Shown here: one piece after another, positions 25,484 through 35,464 of the stretch
How positions within the stretch are numbered: the first letter of the stretch is position 1
Layout of the letters: each line of letters begins with the position of its first letter
Source: Telluria antibiotica
GTDB taxonomy: Bacteria; Pseudomonadota; Gammaproteobacteria; Burkholderiales; Burkholderiaceae_D
NCBI RefSeq assembly: GCF_011682055.1
Contig: NZ_JAAQOM010000021.1
Coordinates: forward strand, 1-64,000
Length of the DNA stretch: 64,000 nucleotides
Reading direction: 5' to 3'
Made by a program: the position numbers and the translations under genes
Notes under the pieces: generated by a model
The model's database searches: none
Told to the model about the DNA's origin: nothing
Seen by the model: the letters and a program-made list of their open reading frames with translations, nothing else

Positions 25484-27779
25484 CGGGCACCTCGCGGTCG
25501 CCCAGCAGCAGCTTGTCCGGCGTGATGGGCGTCGTGCGCAGGCGCTTGCCCGTCGCGTGGAAGACGGCGTTGGCGACGGCCGCCGCCACGCCCACGATGC
25601 CGATCTCGCCCACGCCCTTCGCGCCCAGCTGGCGGCTGACGATGCGGTCTTCCTCGTCGGCGAAGACCACCTGCACGTCGGGGATGTCGGCGTTGACGGC
25701 CACGTGGTATGCCGCGAAGTCGTGGTTCATGAAGCGGCCCAGGCGGTGGTCCGTGAACGTCTCCTCGTGCAGCGCCTGGCTGATGCCCCACACGACGGCG
25801 CCGCTGACCTGGCTCGCGGCCGTCTTCGCGTTGACGATGCGGCCCGCCGCGACGGCGCTGACGGCGCGCGTGACGCGCACCATGCCGAGCCGTTCGTTCA
25901 CGCGCACCTCGATGAACACGGCGGAGTGCATGGCGCGCGCGAACTTGCGCTGCTTGAGGAGTTGCGGCGTCATGAAGAATGTTTCCTCGACCCGGGCGCG
26001 GCCCGCCTGCGCCAGCACGTCCGCCAGCGCCACGCCGCGCTCCGGCTGCCCGCGCAGGTGGAGGCGGCCGCCGGAGAATTCGACGTCCTTCGGCTTGCAA
26101 TCCTTGAACGGCCCGTCGTCGCGGCAGCGCGCCAGCTTGAACAAGGTGTTCTTGAGTTTGTCGCAGGCGCCGGCCACGGCCCCGCCCACCGTCGTCACGT
26201 GCGACGAGCCGCCTTCGACGGGCGCCAGCGGCAACGTCGAATCGCCGAGCTGGAACGTCACCCGTTCGAGCGGCAGGCCGAGGCGCTCCGCCGCGATCAT
26301 CGCCATCACCGTGTACGTGCCGGTGCCGATGTCGGACGCGGCGCTCGACACGACGAGGCGCCCGTCCGCATGCAGCACGGCCGCTGCGCGCGCGATCATC
26401 ACGAGCGAATCCCACACGCCCGTCGCCATGCCCCAGCCGACGAGTTCGTCGCCATCCCGCATCGAACGGGGCTCGATGGGGCGGTCGTGCCAGCCGAAGC
26501 GGTCGGCACCGAGCCGGTAGCACTGGCGCAGTTCCTTGCTGGAGAACGGCTTGTCGTCAAGGTGGTCGTGCTCCGCGTAGTTCTTCAGCCGGAGTTCGAG
26601 CGGGTCCATCCCGAGCGCGTACGCCAGCTCGTCCATCGCCACTTCCATCGCGTGCACGCCGTGCGCGGCGCCCGGCGCGCGCATGTCGATGGGCGTGGCG
26701 CGGTCCTGTTCGACGAGCCGGTAGTCCAGGTGGATGTTGTCGCAGGCGTACAGATGGCCGGACCAGTTGACGACGACCTCCACGTTATCCTCCAGGCGCG
26801 ACGTCTCCTGCACGGCTTCGTGCCATACGGCCTGCAGCTTCCCGACCGCGTCGGCCGCGAGTCGCACCCTGTGCCACGTCTCGGGCCGGTGGCCGAAGCT
26901 GAACATCTGCTGGCGCGTGAGCACGACGCGCACGGAGCGCTTCAGCTGCAGCGCGGCCATCACCGCGAGCGGCAACTGGTATTGCGGCCGCAGGCCGGCG
27001 CCGAACGCGCCGCCCACGTACGGGTTGCGCACCGTGACCTTGTCCTTGCCGAGGCCGAACACGTGCGACACGTACCAGCGGCTGTTCTGCGAGCTCTGGG
27101 TCTTGTCGTAGATGGTCAGGTGGCCGTCCGCGCCGAGCACGACGGTGGAGGCGAACATCTCCATCGGGTTGTGGTGCTCGACGGCGTTGTAGTACTCCGC
27201 CTCGATCTTCACGGGGGCCGCGTCCCACGCCTGCGCCGCATCGCCTTTCGACTTCGGCGGCGCGAAGCCCGGCTTCGTCGGGCGCGGCGCGTACGCCTTG
27301 TGCAGCGCCGCCAGCAGGTCGGTGTCGTGTTCCTCGACGTCGTACGTGACGCGCACGAGGCGCGCGGCGTGGCGCGCGGCTTCGAACGTCTCCGCCACGA
27401 CGAGCGCCACGGGCTGGCCGCTCCAGAACACGCGGCTGGAAAACAGGGGGCGGAACGGCGAGCCTCCGGGTGCCGTCATGTCCTTGTACGCGAGGTCGTG
27501 CGCGCGCATCTTCGGGCGGTTCTCGTGCGTGAGCACGTCGATCACGCCGGGCAGGGCGAGGGCGGCCGTCGCGTCGATGGCCTTGATGCGGCCGCGCGCG
27601 ACCGTACTGGAAACGACGACGCCGTACGCGAGGTCCGGCGCCGCGACCTCGGCCGCGTACTGCGCCGCGCCCGTGACCTTCGCGCGGCCGTCGACGCGCG
27701 ACACGGCCATGCCGCTTTTCACGGGGCCCGTGCCCTCCGGCGCGACCGGCGTGCGCAGTTCCGGGATCAGGTCCGTCAT
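25461..27779 (-). CDS. molybdenum hydroxylase large subunit (PaoC/xanthine dehydrogenase type)
   Basis: 772 aa. This subunit holds the molybdenum cofactor. The N-terminal a/b hammerhead is YAAEVAAPDLAYGVVV. Cofactor-binding segments include GGSSHVTTVGGAVAGAC and the catalytic Glu in LGAKGVGEIGI near the C terminus. It is the last gene of a three-gene operon; its ATG overlaps the stop of the FAD subunit (ATGA). The family oxidises aldehydes or N-heterocycles. Closest by layout are PaoABC aldehyde oxidoreductases. No XdhC/PaoD maturation chaperone is adjacent. Confidence 0.87.
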   Translation of the reverse strand: MTDLIPELRTPVAPEGTGPVKSGMAVSRVDGRAKVTGAAQYAAEVAAPDLAYGVVVSSTVARGRIKAIDATAALALPGVIDVLTHENRPKMRAHDLAYKDMTAPGGSPFRPLFSSRVFWSGQPVALVVAETFEAARHAARLVRVTYDVEEHDTDLLAALHKAYAPRPTKPGFAPPKSKGDAAQAWDAAPVKIEAEYYNAVEHHNPMEMFASTVVLGADGHLTIYDKTQSSQNSRWYVSHVFGLGKDKVTVRNPYVGGAFGAGLRPQYQLPLAVMAALQLKRSVRVVLTRQQMFSFGHRPETWHRVRLAADAVGKLQAVWHEAVQETSRLEDNVEVVVNWSGHLYACDNIHLDYRLVEQDRATPIDMRAPGAAHGVHAMEVAMDELAYALGMDPLELRLKNYAEHDHLDDKPFSSKELRQCYRLGADRFGWHDRPIEPRSMRDGDELVGWGMATGVWDSLVMIARAAAVLHADGRLVVSSAASDIGTGTYTVMAMIAAERLGLPLERVTFQLGDSTLPLAPVEGGSSHVTTVGGAVAGACDKLKNTLFKLARCRDDGPFKDCKPKDVEFSGGRLHLRGQPERGVALADVLAQAGRARVEETFFMTPQLLKQRKFARAMHSAVFIEVRVNERLGMVRVTRAVSAVAAGRIVNAKTAASQVSGAVVWGISQALHEETFTDHRLGRFMNHDFAAYHVAVNADIPDVQVVFADEEDRIVSRQLGAKGVGEIGIVGVAAAVANAVFHATGKRLRTTPITPDKLLLGDREVPARTRPAP

Positions 27780-28777
27780 CGCGCGCCTCCCCGCATGGCG
27801 TTCGTCAGCGCCTGCACGATGGCGTTGTGCGCCAGCGGTATCTTGAAATCGTTCTGGCCCCGGCCGCGCGCGCCATGCAGGATGCGGTCCGCCGCCGCGG
27901 CGAACGCGAGCTCGCCCGCCCGGTGGCCCACGAGCCGTTCTTCCGCGTCCTCGACACGCCACGGCTTGTGCGCGACGCCGCCCAGCGCGATGCGGGCCGC
28001 GCGGATCGTGCCATCCTCGGCGAGGTCCAGCGCGGCGGCCACCGACACGAGGGCGAACGCGTACGACAGGCGGTCGCGCACCTTCACGTACGCGCTGTGC
28101 CGCGCGAAGCGGCGGCCGTCCGGTAACGTGATGTGCGTGACGAGTTCTCCCGGTTCCAAAGTGTTGTCCACGTCCGGCGTGTCGCCGGGCAGGCGGTGGA
28201 AGTCGGCGAAGGCGATGGCCCGCTCGCCGTTCGCCGCGCGCACGTGCACGGTCGCGTCGAGCGCGCGCAGCGCCACGCACATGTCGGACGGATGCGTGGC
28301 GATGCAGCGCTCGCTCGTGCCGAGGATCGCCAGCTGGCGGTTGATGCCGGCCTTCGCGGGGCAGCCCGTGCCGGGATCGCGCTTGTTGCACGGCGCGCCC
28401 GTGTCGTAGAAGTACACGCAGCGCGTGCGCTGCAACAGGTTGCCGCCGTTCGTCGCCATATTGCGCAACTGGGGCGACGCGCCGGCCAGGATCGCGGCGG
28501 ACAGCAGCGGGAAGCGCTCGCGCACGAGCGGGTGATACGCGGTGTCGGCATTGCGCGCGAGGGCGCCCAGGCGCAGGCCGGCGCCGTCTTCCGCGATCGC
28601 ATCGAGGCCGGCGCCGGCGAGCGCGTTGATGTCGACGAGGCCGGACGGCGCCATCACGCCGGCCTTCATCAGGTCGAGCAGATTGGTGCCGCCGGCGACG
28701 GGACGGGCGCCCGGCGCCGCGAGCGCGACGAGCGCCGTGCCGACGTCCTGCGGCTGCGTGTAGGCGAACGGGTTCAT
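27776..28777 (-). CDS. molybdenum hydroxylase FAD subunit with Fe-S cysteines (PaoB type)
   Basis: 333 aa. The FAD-binding site is GARPVAGGTNLLDLMKAG (about 25-42), plus NMATNGGNLLQRTRC. The insertion RTRCVYFYDTGAPCNKRDPG followed by TGC carries the cysteines that in PaoB-type subunits bind an extra [4Fe-4S] cluster. It passes electrons between the Fe-S subunit and FAD. ATGA overlaps at both ends show tight translational coupling. Confidence 0.85.
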   Translation of the reverse strand: MNPFAYTQPQDVGTALVALAAPGARPVAGGTNLLDLMKAGVMAPSGLVDINALAGAGLDAIAEDGAGLRLGALARNADTAYHPLVRERFPLLSAAILAGASPQLRNMATNGGNLLQRTRCVYFYDTGAPCNKRDPGTGCPAKAGINRQLAILGTSERCIATHPSDMCVALRALDATVHVRAANGERAIAFADFHRLPGDTPDVDNTLEPGELVTHITLPDGRRFARHSAYVKVRDRLSYAFALVSVAAALDLAEDGTIRAARIALGGVAHKPWRVEDAEERLVGHRAGELAFAAAADRILHGARGRGQNDFKIPLAHNAIVQALTNAMRGGAR

Positions 28778-29271
28778 GCGGACTCCGGGCCGGGGAGGGC
28801 GATGCCCTGCACGGCGCAGACGGCGCGCGCGATCTGCGGATACGCGCCGCAGCGGCACAGGTTCCCGCTCATCAGCTCACGCACGTCGTCGAAGGTGTTG
28901 GCCTGCCCTTCGGCGGCGAGGCCGGCCGCCGAACAGATCTGGCCCGGCGTGCAGTAGCCGCACTGGAAAGCGTCGTGGTCGATGAAGGCCTGCTGCAGCG
29001 GATGCAGGCGGTCGCCGCCGGCCAGGCCCTCGATCGTCGTGACGGCATGGCCGTTTTGCATGACGGCCAACGTGAGGCAGGCGTTGATGCGACGCCCGTC
29101 CAGCAACACCGTGCAGGCGCCGCACTGGCCGTGGTCGCAGCCTTTCTTCGTGCCCGTCAGGCCGGCCCGTTCGCGCAGCAGGTCGAGCAGGGTAACCCAT
29201 GACTCGACGGCAAACGCGCGTTCCTCGCCGTTGATGTGCAGGCGGATGGGGTAGTGCGGGCAAGCGTCCAT
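28774..29271 (-). CDS. molybdenum hydroxylase 2Fe-2S subunit (PaoA type, cytoplasmic)
   Basis: 165 aa from ATG 29271 with GAGGA upstream. Two [2Fe-2S] clusters are visible: GCDHGQCGACTVLLDG with the later Cys in NACLTL, and FQCGYCTPGQI plus GNLCRCGAY. Escherichia PaoA has an N-terminal twin-arginine signal; here the protein begins almost directly with the ferredoxin fold, so the complex should stay in the cytoplasm. It is the first gene of the operon and divergent from the cyclase gene at 29620. Confidence 0.88.
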   Translation of the reverse strand: MDACPHYPIRLHINGEERAFAVESWVTLLDLLRERAGLTGTKKGCDHGQCGACTVLLDGRRINACLTLAVMQNGHAVTTIEGLAGGDRLHPLQQAFIDHDAFQCGYCTPGQICSAAGLAAEGQANTFDDVRELMSGNLCRCGAYPQIARAVCAVQGIALPGPESA

Positions 29272-29619
29272 GGCGTCCTCGTGCGGGGCGAAGGCTCCAC
29301 CATACGATTCCGGTCGCGGCCGTTCGGTTCGCTGACACACACTGTCGGGGCGGGCCGGCGGGGCAGTGTGACGTTTGTGCAGCGATCCTGATGTTTTTCG
29401 CATAAAAAATGACTTATCGCCAATTATTTCACTGTAGAATGTTTGCGAAGTTTTATGACGGCATAGGATGTGCCCGCGTTGCAACGGATGTGGCTCCAGT
29501 GCACAGTTCGGTGATTATCGAATAGAATTTGCTGTAAAGGCTGCGTATTCCGCTGAATTGCCTCGTTTTCCGGCCTTGATGTCGCCGGTTCTTTCTTCGC
29601 CGTCCAGGCAAGGATGCTC
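29272..29619. other. 348-bp divergent intergenic region
   Basis: It separates the molybdenum hydroxylase operon from the GAF-PAS-GGDEF gene. The section 29395-29470 is AT-rich and probably holds promoters for both sides; TAGAAT at 29435-29440 is a possible -10 for the plus strand. I see no RNA gene, convincing operator or protein. Confidence 0.4.
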
Positions 29620-31452
29620 ATGCTCAGTCACCAGGAACTTGCAGAAGAAGCACGCGTAAAGGCGCCCGTCGCGCCGGAGATGGCCGACACGCCGCCGGAA
29701 GACCGGTTCGACCGCTACACGCGCCTCGCCGCGGCCGCGTTCCGCGTGCCCATCGCGCTCCTCGTGCTCGGCGACCGCGAGCGCCCCTCGTGCAGGTCGC
29801 AGGTCGGCCTCGACGCCTGCGCGCTGCCGCATCCGCTCGCCTTGTATCCCCATGCCCTCGACCACGGGGACACGCTGGTCGTACCCGACATCGCACTCGA
29901 CGAGCGCTTCGCCGGCGACACGCGCATCCGTTTTTATGCGAGCCAGCCGCTGCGCGGCCCCGATGGCCAGCCCCTCGGTACCCTGTGCATCGCCGACATG
30001 ACCCCGCGCGCCTTCGGCGACGCCGACCGGCGCCTGCTGCTCGACCTCGCGCGCATGGCCCAGGAAGACTTGAACCGCGACGCCGCGTGCGCGCACGACG
30101 CGGACCAGCGCGCGCTGCACGACCGGAACGCCGTGCTCGAACTGTCGATGCGCCTGCGGGCGACGGCGGAACAGGTCGTGCGGCAGAAGCAGGAATTGCT
30201 CGACGCCGTGCTGGAAACGGTGGACGTGGGCGTCGTCGCGTGCGACGCCGATGGCCACCTGACGTTGTTCAACCGCGCCGCGCGCGCCTTCCACGGTGTC
30301 GATGCGGATGGCGGCGTGCCGCCGGCCGACTGGCCGGCCCGTTACGACTTGTACGGCGAGGACGGCGTCACGCTGCTGGCGCCGGACCAGGTCCCGCTCG
30401 TGCGCGCGCTGCGCGGCGAACGCGTGGTCGACGCCGGCATCACGATTTGCGCGCGGGACGCCGCGCCGCGCAGGGTGCTGGCGAGCGGACGCGCGCTGAC
30501 GGGCCGCGGCGGCGCGCCGCTTGGCGCCGTCGTCGCGCTGAAGGACGTGACGGAACTGGACGCGTCGCGCGCCCGGCTGGCCGAGAGCGGCGAATGGCTG
30601 CGCACGATCGCCGACAACGTGCCCGCGCTGATCGCCTACGTCGACACCGACCTGCGCTACCGCTTCGCCAACGAACGCTACCGCGAGTGGTTCGGCGTGA
30701 AGAGCCAGGACATGATCGGCAAGACGGTGCTGGAGGCGATGGGCGAGGCGTTCTATGCGCCGCGCCGCGCCGCGCTGGCGCGCTGCCTGGACGGCCACGC
30801 GTCGCACCTGGAGATCGAGGAAGTGCGGCGCGGCCGCACCCGCGTGGTCAGTTCGACCTATCTGCCGCACGTGCGCGACGGCGTGGTGCAGGGCATCTAC
30901 GTGCTGTCGACGGATGCCACGTCGGCGCGCGAGTACGAGCGCCAGCTGCACGCGCTCGCGCATTCCGACCACCTGACCGGGTTGCCCAACCGGCGCAGTT
31001 ACGAGGAACGCCTCGCGCAGGCGATCGCGCGCGCGCGCCGCACGGCCGCGCCGCTGGCGCTGGCCTACCTCGACGTCGACCACTTCAAGCAGATCAACGA
31101 CAGTCTCGGCCACGCCGTCGGCGACGCCGTGCTGCGCGAGTTCGGCCGCCGCCTGACCGGCGCCGTGCGCGGCTCGGACATCGTCGCGCGCCTGGCCGGC
31201 GACGAATTCGTCGTCGTGCTGGAGCAGGTGGGCTCCCCGCTGGAGTGCGAGCGGATCGCGGCCAAGCTGCAGGATGCGCTCCGTCCGCCGTTCGAGCTCG
31301 ACGGCCGCGTCGTGCGGGTCACGAGCAGCATCGGCATCGCGTGGAGCGCGCACCCGGACCAGGCGGCGCTCGCCCAGGCAGCCGACGAGGCGCTGTACCG
31401 GTCGAAGGACGCGGGACGCGACGCGGCGTCGGTGCTGGTCGCCGGCGCCTGA
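29620..31452 (+). CDS. GAF-PAS-PAS-GGDEF diguanylate cyclase
   Basis: 610 aa. ATG 29620 has AAGG seven bases upstream and is preferred to the ATG at 29614, which overlaps that site. A GAF domain (about 28-165, with RLAAAAFRVPIALL) precedes two PAS domains (about 190-305 and 315-425) and a GGDEF domain. The active-site motif is AGDEF (about 525-529) and the I-site RxxD is present as RGSD, so it should be active and product-inhibited. There is no membrane segment. It is convergent with kdpE, with one base between stops. Confidence 0.87.
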   Translation: MLSHQELAEEARVKAPVAPEMADTPPEDRFDRYTRLAAAAFRVPIALLVLGDRERPSCRSQVGLDACALPHPLALYPHALDHGDTLVVPDIALDERFAGDTRIRFYASQPLRGPDGQPLGTLCIADMTPRAFGDADRRLLLDLARMAQEDLNRDAACAHDADQRALHDRNAVLELSMRLRATAEQVVRQKQELLDAVLETVDVGVVACDADGHLTLFNRAARAFHGVDADGGVPPADWPARYDLYGEDGVTLLAPDQVPLVRALRGERVVDAGITICARDAAPRRVLASGRALTGRGGAPLGAVVALKDVTELDASRARLAESGEWLRTIADNVPALIAYVDTDLRYRFANERYREWFGVKSQDMIGKTVLEAMGEAFYAPRRAALARCLDGHASHLEIEEVRRGRTRVVSSTYLPHVRDGVVQGIYVLSTDATSAREYERQLHALAHSDHLTGLPNRRSYEERLAQAIARARRTAAPLALAYLDVDHFKQINDSLGHAVGDAVLREFGRRLTGAVRGSDIVARLAGDEFVVVLEQVGSPLECERIAAKLQDALRPPFELDGRVVRVTSSIGIAWSAHPDQAALAQAADEALYRSKDAGRDAASVLVAGA

Positions 31453-31453
31453 A

Positions 31454-32149
31454 TCAGGGCAGCTGGAAGCGGTAGCCCACGCCCGTCTCGGTGATCATGT
31501 AGCGGGGCTGGGCCGGGTTGTCCTCCAGCTTGTGCCGCAGGTGTCCCATGTAGATCCGCAGGTAGTGCGCATGGTCGGCCTGGTTCGGGCCCCACACGCT
31601 GCGCAGCAGCTGGGGCGTCGTCATGACCTTGCCCACGTTCGCGACGAGCACGGCCAGCAGGCGGTGTTCCGTCGGCGTGAGCCGCACGACGACGCCACCC
31701 TTGGTGACGCGCCGGTTTTGCACGTCGACCACGACGTCGCCGAACCGCACCTTGCCATCGCCGCCCGTCGCCGCACCGCGCTGGCGCCGCTGCGACGCGC
31801 GCACGCGCGCCAGCAGCTCGCCGACGCCGAACGGCTTGGTCAGGTAGTCGTCGGCGCCATGGTCGAGCGCGCGGATCTTCTCTTCTTCGTTCACGCGGGC
31901 CGACAGCACGATGACGGGCACCGCGGACCACTTGCGCAGGTCGGCGATGAAGTCGACGCCGTCGCCGTCGGGCAGGCCGAGGTCGAGGATGACGACGTCG
32001 GGCTTGCGCGTTCCCGCTTCCGTCAGGCCGCGCCGGACGGTTTCCGCTTCGTGCACCTGCCATCCTTCCTGTTCCAGCGCGCCGCGCACGAAGCGGCGGA
32101 TGTGGGGCTCGTCCTCCACGAGCAGGGCGATACCGGTGAAATCACTCAT
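31454..32149 (-). CDS. kdpE: KdpE response regulator
   Basis: 231 aa. The N-terminal receiver has phospho-Asp in VILDLGLPDGDG (about 56), Thr/Ser in LSARVNEEEK and Lys in YLTKPF. The C-terminal OmpR/PhoB winged helix has LTPTEHRLLAVL, HYLRIYMGHLRHKLE and ITETGVGYRF. It activates kdp transcription under potassium limitation or salt stress. It is the last gene of the operon; its start overlaps the kdpD stop by 8 bp. Confidence 0.93.
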   Translation of the reverse strand: MSDFTGIALLVEDEPHIRRFVRGALEQEGWQVHEAETVRRGLTEAGTRKPDVVILDLGLPDGDGVDFIADLRKWSAVPVIVLSARVNEEEKIRALDHGADDYLTKPFGVGELLARVRASQRRQRGAATGGDGKVRFGDVVVDVQNRRVTKGGVVVRLTPTEHRLLAVLVANVGKVMTTPQLLRSVWGPNQADHAHYLRIYMGHLRHKLEDNPAQPRYMITETGVGYRFQLP

Positions 32150-34865
32150 CCTGTTCCTCGACTTCCAGATCCTCGTCCAGCAGGGGCAGCGCAGGCGGCG
32201 TCCCCAGCGGCAGCGTGAACACGAACGCGGCACCGCCTTCCGGACGGTTCGCCGCATGGATCGAACCGCCGTGCGCGCCGACGATCGCCCGGCAGATGGC
32301 CAGGCCGAGGCCGACGCCGGGCTTGGCCGATTCGCGCTCGCCGCGCGTGAATTTATCGAACACCGCTTCTTCCTGGCCGGGCGGCAGTCCGGGACCGTCG
32401 TCCGCGACGGTGACGCTCAGCCACTGTCCGTGGCGCTCGGCCGCGACGGCGACCGTGCTGCCCGGCGGCGTGTACTTGCCCGCGTTCTCGAACAGGTTGG
32501 CGAGCACCCGCTCGAGCAGCACGGCGTCGTACTGCACGAGCGGAAGGTCGGCCGGCACCTGCGTTTCCACCGCGTGGCCGGCGAGCGCCGCGCGGCTGGC
32601 CGCGAGCGCGCTGCCGATGACTTCCTCGACCGGCTGCCACTGGAGCTTGAGCTTCACGTCGCCGCTTTCGATGCGGGCCATGTCGAGCAGGTTCGTCACC
32701 AGCATGCCCAGGCGGACCATCTCGTCGCGCAGCGCATCCGTCATGGCGCGCTGGGCCGGCGCCAGCGGCGGCGCCGACCGCGCCAGCGACTCGGCCTGCG
32801 CCATCAACGACGTGAGCGGCGTGCGCAGGTCGTGCGACAGCGCCGCCAGCAGCGAGTTGCGCAAACGCTCCGATTCGATCTTCACCAGCGCATCCTGCGC
32901 GACCTCGATGTAGTGCACCCGTTCCAGTGCGATGGCGGCCAGCGCCGCGAAGGTATCCAATTGCTGGCGCTGTTCCGGCGCCAGCAGCCAGTGCGGCGTG
33001 GCGGCCTCGATTGCCAGCACGCCCCGCGTGCGCATCGGCGCCACCAGCGGCATGTAGAACACGGGACTGCCGGGCAGGGTGTCCGTGCCCCGGCCGGCGC
33101 TGGTGCCATGATCGAACGCCCACTGCGCGATGCCGGTGTCGAGGGCGGCGATCGGCTCGGCGCCGGCTTCGGGCGACGGCCGCACGCGCCCCTCGGCATC
33201 GGGCAGCAGGAGGACCGTGCGGGCGCCGAACGTGCGGCCGATGGCGTCGCGCGTCGCTTCCTGGATCTGCTCCGTCTGCAGGACGCCGGACAAGGCCCGC
33301 GCGAATTCGTACAGCGCACGCGTCCGGCTCTCGCGCCGCGCGGCGACGTGCGCCTGGAACCGCAGCCCCGCGGTGAGATGGCCCGTGATCAGGCCGACCG
33401 CCAGCATCACGCCGAAGGCCACCAGGTACTGGAAATCGGAGATCGCGAACGTGAAGCGCGGCGGCACGAAGAAAAAGTCGAAGCAGGCGACGCTGACGCA
33501 GGTCGCGGTGACGGACGGCCCGCGGCCGAAACGCACGGCGACCAGCAGCACCACGAGCAGGAACAGCATGGCGATGTTGGCCAGGTCCAGCCAGGCGATG
33601 GTCGGCGCGGCCGCGAGCGCCATGCACAGGCTCGAGAGCACGGCCGCGCCGTGCCCGACGAGCGCCGCGCGGGCCGGCGCGGGCGGTCCGGCGGGCGCCG
33701 CGTGGGGAGGGGCGGCCGGCGGCCGTTGCGGGGCGGCGACTTCGAGCAGTTCGACGTCGGGGGCCAGGCGCGCGATGCGGCGACCGCAAGGCATGCGCCA
33801 CGACCATCCCGCCTTGCCGCGGCCAAGCGCGATGCGCGCCAGGTTGTGGCTGCGGGCGTATTCGACGACGGCCGCCTCCACGCTGTCGCCCGACAGGACG
33901 GCGGTGGCCGCGCCGAGATCGCGCGCCAGCTTGAGCGCCCCGAGGATCCGCTCGCGCCGGCCGGCTTGGAGACGCTGCAGCGCCGGCGTCTCGACGTACA
34001 CGGCATGCCAGTCGGCGCCGAGCTGCGCGGCCAGCCGCGCCGCGCTGCGCACGACGCCTTCCGCGCCCGGGCCCGGCCCGACGCAGGCCAGCAGCGCCGT
34101 GCCCGTGCGCCACACGGCGTCGATGGACTGTTCGACGCGGTAGGCCCGGACGTCGTCGCCGATGCGCTCCGCGGTGCGGCGCAGCGCGAGTTCGCGCAGC
34201 GCGATGAGGTTCCCCTTGCGGAAGAAATTCCGGCCGGCCCGCTCGGCCTGGGCCGGCTGGTACACCTTGCCGAGTTTCAGGCGTGCGAGCAGCTCGTCGG
34301 CTGGCACGTCCACCAGCACCACCTCGTCGGCCCCGTCGAACACGCAGTCCGGCACGGTCTCGGCGACCCGCACGCCGGTGATGCCACCCACCACGTCGTT
34401 CAGGCTTTCCAGATGCTGCACGTTCACCGTCGTGAACACGTCGATGCCGGCGGCCAGCAGCTCGTCGACGTCCTGCCAGCGCTTGGGGTGGCGCGAGCCG
34501 GGCACGTTCGAGTGGGCCAGCTCGTCGACGAGGACGAGTTGCGGGCGCCTTGCCAGCGCGGCATCGATGTCGAACTCGGCCAGCGTCTTGCCGCGGTAGT
34601 CGATGGCGCGGCGCGGCAGGATCTCGAGCCCGTCCAGCAGCGCCGCGGTCTCGGCGCGCCCGTGGGTCTCGGCGATGCCGACGAGCAGGGTGCGCGTGGC
34701 CGCGAGCTGGCGCGCCGCGGACAGCATCGCCCACGTCTTGCCAACGCCGGCCGAGGCGCCGAAATAGATGCGCAGCCGGCCGCGCGCCGCGCGCCGTTCT
34801 TCGTCCCGGACCTGCGCCAGCAGCGCGTCCGGGTCGGGCCGCATCTCGTCGCCGGGAACGCTCAT
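32142..34865 (-). CDS. kdpD: KdpD sensor histidine kinase
   Basis: 907 aa, full length. The N-terminal KdpD domain has Walker A GASAGVGKT (36-44) and VDELAHSNVPGSRH. A USP-like domain spans about 255-375. Four membrane helices (about 402-500) are followed by a GAF-like domain (about 515-650), HisKA with His678 in ALSHDLRTPL, and HATPase_c with NLFENAGKYTP and GVGLGLAI. It senses potassium status and phosphorylates KdpE. It follows kdpC by 10 bp. Confidence 0.95.
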   Translation of the reverse strand: MSVPGDEMRPDPDALLAQVRDEERRAARGRLRIYFGASAGVGKTWAMLSAARQLAATRTLLVGIAETHGRAETAALLDGLEILPRRAIDYRGKTLAEFDIDAALARRPQLVLVDELAHSNVPGSRHPKRWQDVDELLAAGIDVFTTVNVQHLESLNDVVGGITGVRVAETVPDCVFDGADEVVLVDVPADELLARLKLGKVYQPAQAERAGRNFFRKGNLIALRELALRRTAERIGDDVRAYRVEQSIDAVWRTGTALLACVGPGPGAEGVVRSAARLAAQLGADWHAVYVETPALQRLQAGRRERILGALKLARDLGAATAVLSGDSVEAAVVEYARSHNLARIALGRGKAGWSWRMPCGRRIARLAPDVELLEVAAPQRPPAAPPHAAPAGPPAPARAALVGHGAAVLSSLCMALAAAPTIAWLDLANIAMLFLLVVLLVAVRFGRGPSVTATCVSVACFDFFFVPPRFTFAISDFQYLVAFGVMLAVGLITGHLTAGLRFQAHVAARRESRTRALYEFARALSGVLQTEQIQEATRDAIGRTFGARTVLLLPDAEGRVRPSPEAGAEPIAALDTGIAQWAFDHGTSAGRGTDTLPGSPVFYMPLVAPMRTRGVLAIEAATPHWLLAPEQRQQLDTFAALAAIALERVHYIEVAQDALVKIESERLRNSLLAALSHDLRTPLTSLMAQAESLARSAPPLAPAQRAMTDALRDEMVRLGMLVTNLLDMARIESGDVKLKLQWQPVEEVIGSALAASRAALAGHAVETQVPADLPLVQYDAVLLERVLANLFENAGKYTPPGSTVAVAAERHGQWLSVTVADDGPGLPPGQEEAVFDKFTRGERESAKPGVGLGLAICRAIVGAHGGSIHAANRPEGGAAFVFTLPLGTPPALPLLDEDLEVEEQDE

Positions 34866-34875
34866 GCCAGGATCC

Positions 34876-35451
34876 TCATTGCGCCTTGCCGTCCAGCGCC
34901 AGGTTCAGCGCGAGCACGTTCACGCGCGCCTCGCCCAGGAAGCCCAGGACGGGATCATGCCGGTAACGCGCGATGAGCGCGCGGACCTGCTCCACGGGCA
35001 GCTTGCGCGCCGCTGCCACGCGCGCGGCCTGGTACTCGGCGGCCGCCACGCTGATCTCGGGATCGAGGCCGCTGGCGGACGCCGTGACGAGGTCCACGGG
35101 GATCGGCGCCCGGTTGCCCGGGTCGGCCGCCTTCAGCGCGGCGACGCGCGCCTTGACGGCGTCCAGCAGCGCGGGATTGGTCGGGCCCAGGTTCGAGCCG
35201 CTGGAGCCGGCCGCGTTGTAGGGCATCGGCGCGGTGGCCGACGGCCGGCCCCAGAAATGGCCGGGCGCGGAGAACGGCTGGCCGATCAGGCTGGAGCCGA
35301 CGGTCTTGCCGCCGGCGTCGACGAGGCTGCCGTTCGCCTGATGCGCAAAGGCCAAGCGGCCGATGCCGGTGACGGCGGCCGGATACAGCGCGCCGCACAG
35401 CAGCGTGAGGGCGCCGAACATGACCAATGCGGGACGAAGAGTGGATATCAT
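34876..35451 (-). CDS. kdpC: KdpC potassium-ATPase subunit
   Basis: 191 aa. One N-terminal membrane helix (about 8-28) precedes a periplasmic domain with the family blocks SLIGQPFSAPGHFWGRPSAT and ALNLALDGKAQ at the end. KdpC stabilises the KdpA-KdpB complex and raises its affinity for ATP. It lies 13 bp after kdpB. Confidence 0.95.
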   Translation of the reverse strand: MISTLRPALVMFGALTLLCGALYPAAVTGIGRLAFAHQANGSLVDAGGKTVGSSLIGQPFSAPGHFWGRPSATAPMPYNAAGSSGSNLGPTNPALLDAVKARVAALKAADPGNRAPIPVDLVTASASGLDPEISVAAAEYQAARVAAARKLPVEQVRALIARYRHDPVLGFLGEARVNVLALNLALDGKAQ

Positions 35452-35464
35452 GGATGCTCCTTGT

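Noticed and set aside
31911..34976. Plus-strand open frame over kdpE/kdpD
   Set aside because: It is antisense to intact KdpD and KdpE and has no domain of its own.
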